From positions 124,001 through 188,000 of the forward strand of contig JACCES010000009.1 in the NCBI GenBank assembly GCA_013416455.1: a stretch of 64,000 nt of DNA, in the 5' to 3' direction. The notes below the pieces were generated by a model, which was not told where the DNA came from, ran no database searches, and saw only the letters and a list, made by a program, of their open reading frames with translations. Source of the DNA: Alcaligenaceae bacterium (GTDB lineage: Bacteria; Pseudomonadota; Gammaproteobacteria; Burkholderiales; Burkholderiaceae_B). The stretch's first letter is position 1. Each line of letters opens with the position of its first letter. This document shows positions 34,909 to 44,042 of the stretch, one piece after another. A program made the position numbers and the translations under genes.

Positions 34909-35568
34909 ATGAAGGAACTCCTGATTGCGGACGACCACCCCTTATTTCGCGAAGCCTTGCGAGGGGTGCTCGCTCGCGCCTTTCCCGATACCCTCATCCA
35001 CGAGGCCGCCACCCTCGGCCTGCTCCATGAACTGATCGAGCGGCACCCCGACGCCGACCTGCTGCTGCTCGATCTCGACATGCCGGGCGCCAGCGGCTTC
35101 AGCGCCCTGGTGCATCTGCAGGCCCACTGCCCCCAGCTGCCCATCGTCATCGTGTCCGCTCATGAAGACCCCATGCTCATGCGGCGCGCGCTCGATCATG
35201 GCGCCATGGGCTACATTCCGAAATCCGCCGATGCCGCCACCCTGGCCGAAGCGCTGCGGTGCGTGCTGGACGGCGACACCTGGCTGCCCGACACGGCCCT
35301 GCCGGAAACCGGCGCCGGCACGGAAGAAAGGCAGGCCGCGGCGCGCCTGCGCGAGCTCACGCCGCAGCAATTCCGCATCCTGCACATGGTGGGCGCCGGC
35401 CAGCTGAACAAGCAGATCGCCCATGAACTGGGGGTATCCGAAGCCACCGTCAAAGCCCATATGACCGCCATCCTGCGCAAACTGCGCGCCACCAATCGCA
35501 CCCAGGCCGTCCAGACCGCCAACCGGCTCGGGCTCAATGCGGGGCAGCCGCGCCGGGGCGATGCCTGA
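34909..35568 (+). CDS. crbR: LuxR/NarL-type response regulator of the acetate switch (CrbR/ErdR-like)
   Basis: A 219-residue response regulator. The receiver domain (1-120) has the acidic pocket IADDHP, phospho-acceptor Asp55 in LLLLDLDMPG, and the Lys in IPKSADAA. The LuxR helix-turn-helix is LTPQQFRILHMVGAGQLNKQIAHELGVSEATVKAHMTAIL (about 146-185). In Vibrio and Pseudomonas, CrbS/CrbR (MxtR/ErdR) turn on acs for acetate use. Here it directly follows acs (7-base gap) and faces the CrbS gene, so the pair is very likely cognate. Confidence 0.9.
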   Translation: MKELLIADDHPLFREALRGVLARAFPDTLIHEAATLGLLHELIERHPDADLLLLDLDMPGASGFSALVHLQAHCPQLPIVIVSAHEDPMLMRRALDHGAMGYIPKSADAATLAEALRCVLDGDTWLPDTALPETGAGTEERQAAARLRELTPQQFRILHMVGAGQLNKQIAHELGVSEATVKAHMTAILRKLRATNRTQAVQTANRLGLNAGQPRRGDA

Positions 35569-35653
35569 CTGGGCTGCGCATGCCCCCCCACACTCATCGC
35601 GAGGCTCCCGCCCCCGGCCGCCCGAGCCGGCCCCCGCACACCACCCGGCGGCT

Positions 35654-38600
35654 TCATGCCCGGCCGGCGCCCTGCTGGGCTTCCCCGATGTCCCGGTTAA
35701 TTTTCGAGCGCAGGCAGCCCGCCAGGAAAGCACGCAAGGATGCCGGACGCACCGGCTTGGTAAGCAGCGGATAGCCACGCCCGCGCGCCCGCCGCTTCAG
35801 GCTCTCGCTGCCGTCGGCGGTCAGGAGCGCCCCTTCGAGCCGAGGCGCGGCCGCGCGCAGTTCGTCCAGGCAATCGAGGCCGTCCTTGCGGTCGTGCAGA
35901 TGGTAGTCCACCAGCAGGACGTCAGGCTGCGCGCCGAGCTTCGTCAGCGCCTCGTCCAGCGTCGAAGCCCGGATCGCCACCGCGCCCCAGCGCTCCAGCA
36001 GCGCCTGCATGCCGTCCAGAATATCGACGTCGTTGTCCAGGCACAGCACCCGCAGCCCCTCCAGGGAGGCGCCGGGCCGGCGTTCGGGTCCCGGCGCCGG
36101 CGGTGCCGCCGCCTCGCCCCGCCGCCCGGGGACCCGGATCGAGAACATGCTGCCCGCGCCCACCTGCGAGCGGGCATCCAGGGTGTGGCCCAGCAGCAGG
36201 GCAATGCGCTGGCAGATCGACAGGCCCAGGCCCAGGCCGCGCCCGTCCCAGTCGAAGGGCTGCTCGTAGCGGTGGAATTCGTCATAGATCTGGCGCAGAT
36301 GCTGTTCGGGAATGCCGGGGCCGGTATCCCACACCTGCAGCTCGATGTCATCGCCCCGGACACGCGCGCCCAGCACGATGCCGCCGCCGCGGGTATAGCG
36401 CAAGGCATTCGCCAGGAAATTCTGCAGCACGCGGCGCAGCAGGCGCCGGCTGCTGCGCACCTGCACGGGCGGGGCGTGCACCCGCAGGCGCAGGCCCCGG
36501 CGCGCCGCCATATCCGCATATTGCTCGGCCAGCTGCCGCAGGAGCACTGCGGCATCGAACTCGGAGATCTCCGGCGTCAGCATGCCGGCGTCCAGGCGGG
36601 AGATGTCCAGCAAGCCGTCCAGCAATTCCTCCGCCGCCCTCAGCGACGTGTTCACGCGTTCGGCCAGCAACCGCTGCCCCCCGGGGTCGTCCTCATCGCG
36701 CAGGGCCGAAGCGAACAGGCGGGCCGCATTGATGGGCTGCAGCACATCGTGGCTCACCGCGGTCAGGAACTGGGTGCGCGAACGCTGCGCCTGCTCCGCT
36801 TCCCGCGTGCGCTCATGCACGCGCTGCTCCAGGTTTTCGTTGATCTCGCGCAGTTCGCGCTCGACCCGCTTGTACTCGGTGACATCGCTGTAGCTGGTGA
36901 CGTAGCCCCCGCTGGGCAGCGGCTGCCCCCGCAGCTCGAACACCCGGTCCGCATCGAGCCGGCGCTGGTAGACGTAGGAAGTGCCCCGGCGCATGAAGCC
37001 GATCCGCTTCCGGATTTCCGCCTCGACCTCAGTGCGCGCCTGGCCGCCGATGCGCCCGGCCTCGACGTTGAAACGGATCAGGTCGGCCACCGGACGCCCC
37101 ACGGCCAGCATGCCCGGCGGATAGCCGAAAAGCTCCTGATAGCGGCGGTTCCATGCCACCAGCCGCATGTGCTCATCGACCACGCTGACGCCCTGATCGA
37201 GGTTCTCGAGCGTGGTCCAGAGGATGTCGCGATTGAAGCGCAAGTCCTGGCTGGCCTCATCCAGCACGGCCATCACCGTGGACAAGGCCATGCCCGAGCC
37301 CTGCAGCGCGCTGGTCATGACCAGCCGCGCCGACGCCGCCCCGATCGCCGCCGCCAGCAGCAGCTCGGTGAAACGCAGCCAGCCCGGATCCGCTTGCAGC
37401 GCCGGCGTCAGCGCCTGGTTCGATTGCCTGGCATGATCCTGGAAGGCCTGATGCACCGCCTTTTCGCCGATGAAGCGGGCTGCCAGCGCCTGAAGATCCC
37501 GCACGCCCAGCTCGCCCTGCCCCGCCACCGGGCCGCGCCGCCGCTGCTGCTCCATGTAAGGGTTGAGGAAGGGCTCGGCATGCAGGCTTTCGCTGAGCGT
37601 GGGACGCCAGCGCCGCGATACCAGCAGCATCGTGGCGATATTGAACAGCAGCGACCATACGGTGCCATGGGTGAGCAGATCCATGTCGCCCAGCGCAAAG
37701 AGCCGGCGCGGGCGCAGCCATTCCACGCCGAAGGGGCCGGCGTCCAGCCAGGCGCGGCCCAGCCAGCCGGCGTCGGCCAGGCCGGGCAGCAGCAGGGTGT
37801 AGAGCCAGAAGGCGAAACCCACCAGCAGCCCGGCCTCGACTCCCCGGCGGCTGGCGCCGCGCCAATACAGCCCGCCCAGCAAGGCGGGCGCGAGCTGGGC
37901 GACCGCCGCGAACGTGATCAGGCCGTAGGACGCCAGCGTCGTATCGGAACCGCTCGCCCGGTAATAGCCGTAGGCGATTCCCGCAGTAGCTACGATGGAT
38001 ATACGTCTGATCCAGAGCACCAGCCCGGCGATATCCCCCTGCCGCCTTTGCACCCATCCCCGCCGCAGCAGCACGGGCATCACCAGGTCGTTGCTGAGCA
38101 TGGTGGACAGCGCGACGCTGGCGACGATCACCATGCCGGTGGCGGCCGAGAACCCCCCGATATAGGCGATCAGCGCGAGGCCGGTCTGGTTCTGCGACAG
38201 GGGCAGCGCCAGCACGAAGATGTCCGGCGGGACGACGCCGGAACTGCCCAGCACCGCCATGCCCGCGGTGGCGATGGGCAGCACCATCAGACTCACAATG
38301 ACGAGATAGAGACCGAACATCCAGCGCGCGCGGCGGATGTCGGCGATATCGCCGCACTCGACCACCGCCACGTGGAACTGGCGCGGCAGGCACACGATGG
38401 CGGTGAAGGCCAGCAAGGTCTGGATCAGGAAGCCGTCCGCCGGCCGGTTCTCCAGCAGGGCCCGGGTGGCGTCCACCAGCCGCAGCCCGCTGCCGGAGAA
38501 CCAGTTCATGGCGAAGATGCCCACCATGACCAGCGCCAGCAGTTTCACCAGCGACTCGAACGACACCGCCAGCATCAGCCCCGGGCGGTGTTCCGTCGCA

Positions 38601-39151
38601 TCGATCTGGCGCGTTCCGAAAAGAATGGAGAACAGCGCCATCAGCAGGGCCACGTACAGTGCGGGGTCCCCGAAAGCCGAACGCGCGGCGCCGGTATTCC
38701 CCAGCACTTCGAGACTGACGGCCACCGCCTTGTACTGCAGCGCCAGATAGGGCACGGCGGCCACCAGCGTAATGAAGGCAACGAGCGCCGCCAGGCGCTG
38801 CGACCGGCCATAACGCGCGCCGATGAAGTCGGCAATGGACACCGTGTTCTGCGAACGCGCGATCAGTGCCAGGCGTTCGAGTATGCGCCAGCCGAACACG
38901 AGCAGAAGCAGAGGCCCCAGATAGATGGGCAGATAGCCGATGCCGTAGCGCACGGCGGAACCCACCGCGCCATAGAATGTCCACGACGAACAGTACACGG
39001 CCAGGGCCAGGCTGTAGACCGCGGAACGCAGCCACAGGCGCCGCTGGTACAGTGCGTAGCGGTCGCCCAGCCATGCCACGCCGAACAGCAGCGCCGCATA
39101 GGCAAGCGAAGCCAGGACGACCCATCCCGGCATCATGATTGTGTCCGACAT
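35654..39151 (-). CDS. crbS: Hybrid sensor histidine kinase with sodium:solute symporter domain (CrbS-like)
   Basis: A 1165-residue protein in the inner membrane that should sense acetate flux and phosphorylate CrbR. Residues 1-about 520 form a 12-13 helix SSS-symporter domain, followed by a STAC-type linker, a PAS domain (about 670-760; LENLDQGVSVVDEHMRLVAWNRRYQELFGYPPG), the HisKA box with His801 (TAVSHDVLQPINAARLFASAL), the ATPase domain (NALRYT, WDTGPGI, GLGLGLSI) and a C-terminal receiver with Asp1082 (VLLVDYHL). The domain set matches CrbS/MxtR. ATG 39151 is chosen because the first transmembrane helix starts soon after. It is convergent with crbR. All catalytic residues appear present. 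Confidence 0.93.
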   Translation of the reverse strand: MSDTIMMPGWVVLASLAYAALLFGVAWLGDRYALYQRRLWLRSAVYSLALAVYCSSWTFYGAVGSAVRYGIGYLPIYLGPLLLLVFGWRILERLALIARSQNTVSIADFIGARYGRSQRLAALVAFITLVAAVPYLALQYKAVAVSLEVLGNTGAARSAFGDPALYVALLMALFSILFGTRQIDATEHRPGLMLAVSFESLVKLLALVMVGIFAMNWFSGSGLRLVDATRALLENRPADGFLIQTLLAFTAIVCLPRQFHVAVVECGDIADIRRARWMFGLYLVIVSLMVLPIATAGMAVLGSSGVVPPDIFVLALPLSQNQTGLALIAYIGGFSAATGMVIVASVALSTMLSNDLVMPVLLRRGWVQRRQGDIAGLVLWIRRISIVATAGIAYGYYRASGSDTTLASYGLITFAAVAQLAPALLGGLYWRGASRRGVEAGLLVGFAFWLYTLLLPGLADAGWLGRAWLDAGPFGVEWLRPRRLFALGDMDLLTHGTVWSLLFNIATMLLVSRRWRPTLSESLHAEPFLNPYMEQQRRRGPVAGQGELGVRDLQALAARFIGEKAVHQAFQDHARQSNQALTPALQADPGWLRFTELLLAAAIGAASARLVMTSALQGSGMALSTVMAVLDEASQDLRFNRDILWTTLENLDQGVSVVDEHMRLVAWNRRYQELFGYPPGMLAVGRPVADLIRFNVEAGRIGGQARTEVEAEIRKRIGFMRRGTSYVYQRRLDADRVFELRGQPLPSGGYVTSYSDVTEYKRVERELREINENLEQRVHERTREAEQAQRSRTQFLTAVSHDVLQPINAARLFASALRDEDDPGGQRLLAERVNTSLRAAEELLDGLLDISRLDAGMLTPEISEFDAAVLLRQLAEQYADMAARRGLRLRVHAPPVQVRSSRRLLRRVLQNFLANALRYTRGGGIVLGARVRGDDIELQVWDTGPGIPEQHLRQIYDEFHRYEQPFDWDGRGLGLGLSICQRIALLLGHTLDARSQVGAGSMFSIRVPGRRGEAAAPPAPGPERRPGASLEGLRVLCLDNDVDILDGMQALLERWGAVAIRASTLDEALTKLGAQPDVLLVDYHLHDRKDGLDCLDELRAAAPRLEGALLTADGSESLKRRARGRGYPLLTKPVRPASLRAFLAGCLRSKINRDIGEAQQGAGRA

Positions 39152-39245
39152 AGCTGCGGTTCGAGGCGGTTGCGGGGATTTCAGGGAATAATAGCCCAAT
39201 CGGATCGGGTCGGCCGCGCCCCGGAACCGCCCTCACGGAGCGAGG

Positions 39246-41174
39246 ATGAGCGAAACCTTGAAGGAAGCCGGGCGCGCCGCCGTCGCCCAGAACACGCAGG
39301 GCATCCTGCATTTTCTGAACCAGTTTCCCCCCTTCGACCAGATGGAACCGACCCATCTGCTGCACCTGGTCGAGCATGCCCGGCTGCGCTTCTTTCCCGC
39401 CGGCGCAGTCGTCACCCGGCCCGCCGAGGGCGTTGCCGCGCATTGGTACCTGATACGCCAGGGCGCCGTCATCGGCCGGCGGCCGGGCAACGGCGACGGC
39501 TCGGCGGCCAGCGAACCGCCGCTGGTCCTGGGGCCCGGGGATGGCTTTCCGATAGCCGCGCTGGTGGGCGAGCGCCCGACCCGCAGCGAGTACCGCGCCG
39601 AGCGCGACACCTTCTGCCTGGAAGTGGATGCGGCCGATTTCGCGCGCCTGCTGCAGCAGTCCGAGCCCCTGCGCGCCTTCGCGCTGCGCGGCGTCAGCAG
39701 TCTGCTGGGCCGGCTGCACCGGCAGGCCCGGGCGCATGCAAGCGACGACGTCGGTGAGCCCGCCGCCTTCGACATGGAACTGGCCGGCTTCATCAGCCGC
39801 GACCCGGTCACCTGCGGACCGCGCACGCCCCTGCGGCAGGCCGTACGGCATATGCACGACAAGCAGGTGGGCAGCGTCGCCATCGTCGACGAAGGCCGGC
39901 TGACGGGCATCTTCACCATGCGCGACCTGCGCCGCGAAGTCGCGGCCGAGCACATCGACCTCGCCCGCCCCATCCACGAGGTCATGACCCGCGATCCGCT
40001 GCACCTGCCGCCTTCCGCCCGGGCGTTCGACGCCGCCCTGCTCATGACGCAGCACCGCGTCGGCCACATGTGCATTGTGAACGACGGCCGGCTGGAAGGC
40101 GTGATCTCGGAACGCGACCTCTTCGCCCTGCAGCGCCTGAGCCTGGTGCAGGTCGCCCGCGGCCTGCGGCATGCGGACAGCATCGAGGCCCTGGCGGGGT
40201 GGCGGGAACAGGTCGTGCGCGTGGTGTCGGGCATGATGGCGCACGGCGCCGACGCCGCCCAGCTCATGCGCGTCATCACCCAGTTGAACGACCACACCAC
40301 CCACCGCGCCATCGAGCTGGTGCTGCAGGCCCGCGGCCACCCGCCCGCGCGCTTCAGCTGGCTGTCCTTCGGCAGCGAGGCGCGCGGCGAGCAGACCCTG
40401 TTCACGGACCAGGACAACGGCCTCATCTTCGAAGCGGACGGCCCCGCCGACGCCGAACGCAAGCGCGCCCTCCTGCTTCCCGTGGCCGCCGACATCAACC
40501 AGGCGCTGGACCGCTGCGGCCTGGTGCTGTGCCGGGGGAACATCATGGCGGGCAACCCTGAGCTCTGCCTCTCGCTCGACGAATGGCAGCGGCGATACGC
40601 GGCCATCCTGCGCGACCCCGACCCCGGCAACCTGCTGAAGGCGACCATCTTCTTCGACGCGCGCGTCCTGTGGGGCGACGCCGATGGGCTGGCCGGCCTG
40701 CTGCGGCGGGTGCTCGCCATGGTCGCCGACGATCCCGCCTTCCAGCGGCTGATGGCGCAAACCGCACTGTCCCACCGCCCGCCCGGGGGCGGCCTGCGCG
40801 AGCTGCTGGGCGCCGAATGGGGAAACCGTGAAACCCTCGATCTCAAGACCGAGGCGCTCGCGCCGCTGGTGGACGGCGCCCGGCTGCTGGCGCTGGCGCA
40901 CGGCATCAGCCTGCCTTCCACCACCGAACGCTACCGTCAGCTGGCGGAATACGGCGTGCTCGGCCAGGATGAGGCCCGTTCCTGCTCCGAAGCCTTTCAT
41001 TACCTGCAATTGCTGCGCATGCGCCTGCACCAGCGCCAGCTCCGCGAAGGCGGCCCCCTCGGCAACCAGTTGCCGCCCGCGTCGCTGGGCGCCCTCGACC
41101 GCCGCATCCTGCGCGAGGCGCTGCGCCATGCCCGGCGCCTGCAGCACCTCATCGCCCATCGCTACCGGCTGTGA
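39246..41174 (+). CDS. cNMP-binding/CBS/DUF294 nucleotidyltransferase-like protein
   Basis: A 642-residue soluble protein with a cyclic-nucleotide-binding fold (about 25-150), a tandem CBS pair (FISRDPVTCGPRTPLRQAVRHM and MTRDPLHLPPSARAFDAALLM, about 180-300), a GlnD-like nucleotidyltransferase core (SFGSEARGEQTLFTDQDNGLIF, about 377) and a DUF294 C-terminal domain. The Gly-Ser and Asp-Gln-Asp-Asn residues of the nucleotidyltransferase site are intact. Such proteins with a DnaQ-like exonuclease next to them are recurrent near acetate-switch genes; substrate and target are unknown. The stop overlaps the region before the exonuclease start. Divergent from crbS (94 bases). Confidence 0.88.
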   Translation: MSETLKEAGRAAVAQNTQGILHFLNQFPPFDQMEPTHLLHLVEHARLRFFPAGAVVTRPAEGVAAHWYLIRQGAVIGRRPGNGDGSAASEPPLVLGPGDGFPIAALVGERPTRSEYRAERDTFCLEVDAADFARLLQQSEPLRAFALRGVSSLLGRLHRQARAHASDDVGEPAAFDMELAGFISRDPVTCGPRTPLRQAVRHMHDKQVGSVAIVDEGRLTGIFTMRDLRREVAAEHIDLARPIHEVMTRDPLHLPPSARAFDAALLMTQHRVGHMCIVNDGRLEGVISERDLFALQRLSLVQVARGLRHADSIEALAGWREQVVRVVSGMMAHGADAAQLMRVITQLNDHTTHRAIELVLQARGHPPARFSWLSFGSEARGEQTLFTDQDNGLIFEADGPADAERKRALLLPVAADINQALDRCGLVLCRGNIMAGNPELCLSLDEWQRRYAAILRDPDPGNLLKATIFFDARVLWGDADGLAGLLRRVLAMVADDPAFQRLMAQTALSHRPPGGGLRELLGAEWGNRETLDLKTEALAPLVDGARLLALAHGISLPSTTERYRQLAEYGVLGQDEARSCSEAFHYLQLLRMRLHQRQLREGGPLGNQLPPASLGALDRRILREALRHARRLQHLIAHRYRL

Positions 41175-41182
41175 GGCCGCCC

Positions 41183-41989
41183 ATGCCCGCCGCGCTGATC
41201 AAACGTCTGGCCGCCCTGCTGCACCGCCCGCCCGCAAGCCGGCGCCCCGGCACCGGCGATCGCAAGCCGGAAAGCGCGGACGCCACGGGAACGACCCGGC
41301 CTGCACGATGCGGAAACGGGCCGGCCAGCGCCGCCGGCGCGCCGGCCCCACCGCCCGTCATCCCCGGAAACCAGGACATCCTCGAACACCCCCTCGTCGT
41401 CTTCGACCTGGAAACCAGCGGCCTGGACGTCGGCCGCGACGCCGTGCTGTCGCTCGGCGCGGTGCGCATCGAAGGCGGAGCCATTCCGCTGGCCGGCCAT
41501 CTCGACCGCGTCCTGCGCGTGGACGCGCGGCTCAAGCCGGACAGCCAGCTGATGCACGGCCTGTCGCAGGAGGACCTGCGGCGCGGCGCGGACCCCGCGG
41601 CCGCCCTGGCGGAACTGCTGGCCTACGGCGGCGGCCGCATCTGGCTGGCCTTCCATGCCGAATTCGACCGCCGCATGCTGGACCGCGCCCTGCGCCGGCA
41701 CCTGGGCGGCGGCTTCAGCCACCCCTTGTTCGACGTGGCCGCGCTTGCGCCCATGCTGTTTCCGGAACACGACAGGAGGGACGCCGGCCTGGACCACTGG
41801 GCGGGCATCTTCGGGCTGGCGACCCCCGCGCGGCACACCGCCGCCGGCGATGCCCTGCTCACCGCCGAGATCGCGCTGGTACTGCTGCACGAAGCCCGGC
41901 GCCAGGGCCTGCGCACATGGGGCGGGCTGGCGGGCGCCCTGCGGCAATGGGAACGCCGCCGCGCCGCGCAGGGCGGGCCGATGTTCTGA
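41183..41989 (+). CDS. DnaQ-like 3'-5' exonuclease (DEDDh)
   Basis: A 268-residue protein with an RNase T/DNA polymerase III epsilon-type exonuclease domain at about 75-250. The DEDDh residues are present: Asp and Glu in VVFDLETSGLD, Asp in AFHAEFDRRML, and His/Asp in ARHTAAGDALLTAEI. The N-terminal 60 residues are Pro/Arg-rich and probably disordered. ATG 41183 has GAGG six bases upstream; GTG 41171 is an alternative that overlaps the DUF294 gene. It is 8 bases after that gene, so they probably act together. It is too small and too far from polymerase genes to be the replicative epsilon subunit. Confidence 0.88.
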   Translation: MPAALIKRLAALLHRPPASRRPGTGDRKPESADATGTTRPARCGNGPASAAGAPAPPPVIPGNQDILEHPLVVFDLETSGLDVGRDAVLSLGAVRIEGGAIPLAGHLDRVLRVDARLKPDSQLMHGLSQEDLRRGADPAAALAELLAYGGGRIWLAFHAEFDRRMLDRALRRHLGGGFSHPLFDVAALAPMLFPEHDRRDAGLDHWAGIFGLATPARHTAAGDALLTAEIALVLLHEARRQGLRTWGGLAGALRQWERRRAAQGGPMF

Positions 41990-42269
41990 AGCGGGATCAT
42001 GCAAGGCGCCATTCAGCGTGAGCGGGCCCTCCCTGGCAAGAGGCGGCGCGCGCGCCGGAGTGCGGCAGTGGAATGACGCCAGCCTGCCTGAAACCCACCG
42101 CAACACATGCGCGGCCCCCCTGGTTGATATAAGTCACGCCCCCCGGCATTGCGGCTGGAAGAATCGCGGGGGTCCACTAGACTGGAAGCTTCGGGACACG
42201 ATCGGGTACGCCTGCCGCCTGGCGGTTCCCCGCTCTTTCGTCCTGCACCACAGCCCAAGGGATCAGACC

Positions 42270-42836
42270 ATGAAGAAACTATTGCTCGCCTCCGCATTGC
42301 TGGCCGCCGCCCACATCGCGAACGCCCAGGAAGTTCATTACGACGTCGAACCCACCCATACATTCGTGCATTTCGACGTGCTGCACTCGGGGACATCGAC
42401 CAACCGGGGCCGCTTCGATACCGTGGAAGGCAGCATCATGCTCGACCGCCAGGCACAGAAGGGCAGCGCCGAGATCACCGTGCTCCCCGGTTCGGTAAGC
42501 ACCGGCGTCGACCCCTATAACGACCACCTGAAGAATGCCGACTTCCTGCACGTCGACGCCTTCCCGGCCGCCGTATTCAAAAGCGGCAGCTTCAGCTTCG
42601 AAGGCGACAAGGTGAAATCCGTCGACGGGACCCTCACCCTGCTGGGCCAGACCCGGCCCGTCACCCTGACCGCCGAACGCTTCAACTGCTACGACAGCCG
42701 CCACGCCAAGACGGAAGTCTGTGGCGGAGACTTCACGGCCACCCTCATGCGCAGCGATTTCGGTATGAACTACGGCCTGCCCGGCATTCCGGACGAAGTC
42801 CGCATCATGATCCAGATCGAGGCCGTCAAACGCTAG
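42270..42836 (+). CDS. YceI family periplasmic protein
   Basis: A 188-residue exported protein of the YceI family, lipocalin-like barrels that bind polyisoprenoid or amphiphilic molecules. Signal peptide: MKKLLLASALLAAAHIANA, cleaved before QE. Motifs: YDVEPTHTFVHFDVLHSG, the VEGSIMLDRQAQKGSAEITV strand and the RSDFGMNYGLPGIPDEVRI C-terminal segment. Two Cys (FNCYD, EVCGG) could form a disulfide. Single gene, 280 bases after the exonuclease; that gap shows no gene. Confidence 0.93.
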   Translation: MKKLLLASALLAAAHIANAQEVHYDVEPTHTFVHFDVLHSGTSTNRGRFDTVEGSIMLDRQAQKGSAEITVLPGSVSTGVDPYNDHLKNADFLHVDAFPAAVFKSGSFSFEGDKVKSVDGTLTLLGQTRPVTLTAERFNCYDSRHAKTEVCGGDFTATLMRSDFGMNYGLPGIPDEVRIMIQIEAVKR

Positions 42837-42967
42837 GGCCCGACGCCTGGGCGGTACGCTGCCCGTGGCGCCGGAAGAAAAGATAGGCAGACCCGCCGGT
42901 CCGGCGTTACGCTTCGGTATGGAATCAATACGAGGCCGCTCGCGCCTCTTTCATTTCAGGAGCACGA

Positions 42968-43984
42968 GTGCCCACTCTCTCGAATCGCCAGGTCGTTCTC
43001 AGCTCGCGTCCCAGCGGCATTCCGCAAGCTGGACATTTCGAGATCCGCACATCGACGGTTCCCGAATTGCAGGACGGCCAGTTTCTCGTCAAAAACCTGT
43101 TTTTGTCGGTGGAGCCGGCCATGCGCGGATGGGTGAACGCGGCCGCCAACTATTCCAGACCTGTTGAAGTGGGCGAAGTCATGCGCGCCTTCTCGGCGGG
43201 ACGCGTGCTGCGGTCCCGCCATCCCGGCTATCCCGAAGGGACTCTGGTGATGGGCGTGCTCGGATGGCAGGAATACGCTTTGACGGACGGCAGGACCATA
43301 CGCCGCAGGATCCTGGAAGCCGACCTGCCCCTCTCATTGTCGCTGGGCGTGCTGGGCCTGAACGGGATCACAGCCTATTTCGGCCTGAAAGAACTGGGGG
43401 AACCCCGCGCGGGGGAAACCGTCGTTGTGTCCACCGCCGCCGGCGCGGTAGGGTCGATCGTGGGGCAATTGGCGCGCAAGCTCGGCTGCCGGACGGTAGG
43501 CATCACCGGCGGTGAAACCAAGCGCCGGCTATGCCTCGATCTGTTCAACTTCGATGCCGCGATCGATTACCGCCAGCCGGAACTCGACGCCGCGCTGCGG
43601 CAGGCCTGCCCCGGCGGGGTCGATGTCTATTTCGACAACACATCCGGCCACATCAGCGATACCGTCCTGCCCCAGATCAACCGACGCGCCCGCATCGTGA
43701 TTTGCGGGACGGCCTCGGTATCGAACTGGGACCCTTGGCCCCAGGGCCCGCGCGTGGAACGCCATCTGCTGACCAAACGCGCCCGCATGGCCGGCTTTCT
43801 GGCATTCGACTACGAAGACCGGTATGAAGAGGCCATCGCCCATCTCGCCCCCTTGGTGCGCAGCGGCGAATTGCGCTACCGGGAAGAAATCCTGGACGGC
43901 CTGGAAGCCGCGCCCGGCTCCATCGCCGATCTTTACGAAGGCAGGAACCTGGGCAAGCGCCTGATCCGCCTGGCGGACGACTGA
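42968..43984 (+). CDS. NADP-dependent oxidoreductase, MDR superfamily (curcumin/alkenal reductase-like)
   Basis: A 338-residue zinc-free medium-chain reductase. GTG 42968 is preceded by AGGAG. The N-terminal catalytic domain has FLVKNLFLSVEPAMRGW; the NADPH-binding site is VVVSTAAGAVGSIVGQLARKLGC (about 154-176) with GITGGETKRR for the 2'-phosphate. The C-terminus reads YEDRYEEAI and LYEGRNLGKRLIRL, as in the leukotriene/curcumin/alkenal reductase branch. It reduces a conjugated C=C bond of an aldehyde or ketone, probably in detoxification. Stand-alone gene. Confidence 0.9.
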   Translation: MPTLSNRQVVLSSRPSGIPQAGHFEIRTSTVPELQDGQFLVKNLFLSVEPAMRGWVNAAANYSRPVEVGEVMRAFSAGRVLRSRHPGYPEGTLVMGVLGWQEYALTDGRTIRRRILEADLPLSLSLGVLGLNGITAYFGLKELGEPRAGETVVVSTAAGAVGSIVGQLARKLGCRTVGITGGETKRRLCLDLFNFDAAIDYRQPELDAALRQACPGGVDVYFDNTSGHISDTVLPQINRRARIVICGTASVSNWDPWPQGPRVERHLLTKRARMAGFLAFDYEDRYEEAIAHLAPLVRSGELRYREEILDGLEAAPGSIADLYEGRNLGKRLIRLADD

Positions 43985-44042
43985 ACCGCCACCGCCCGCC
44001 GCTGCCTTGCGGGCCCGCCGCTGCGCTGCATCGCCGCCGCGC

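Noticed and set aside
35537-39757. A very long plus-strand open frame (over 1400 codons) opposite crbS
   Set aside because: It is antisense to a sensor kinase with every expected motif. Its product is Gln/Arg/His-rich low-complexity sequence, typical of the shadow frame in GC-rich DNA.
37257-41159. A 1300-codon minus-strand frame covering parts of crbS and the DUF294 region
   Set aside because: Runs antisense or out of frame to two well-supported genes; no domain recognised.
42968-43984. MDR protein as a classical zinc alcohol dehydrogenase
   Set aside because: The zinc-binding cysteine/histidine motif is absent; the sequence fits the zinc-free reductase branch.
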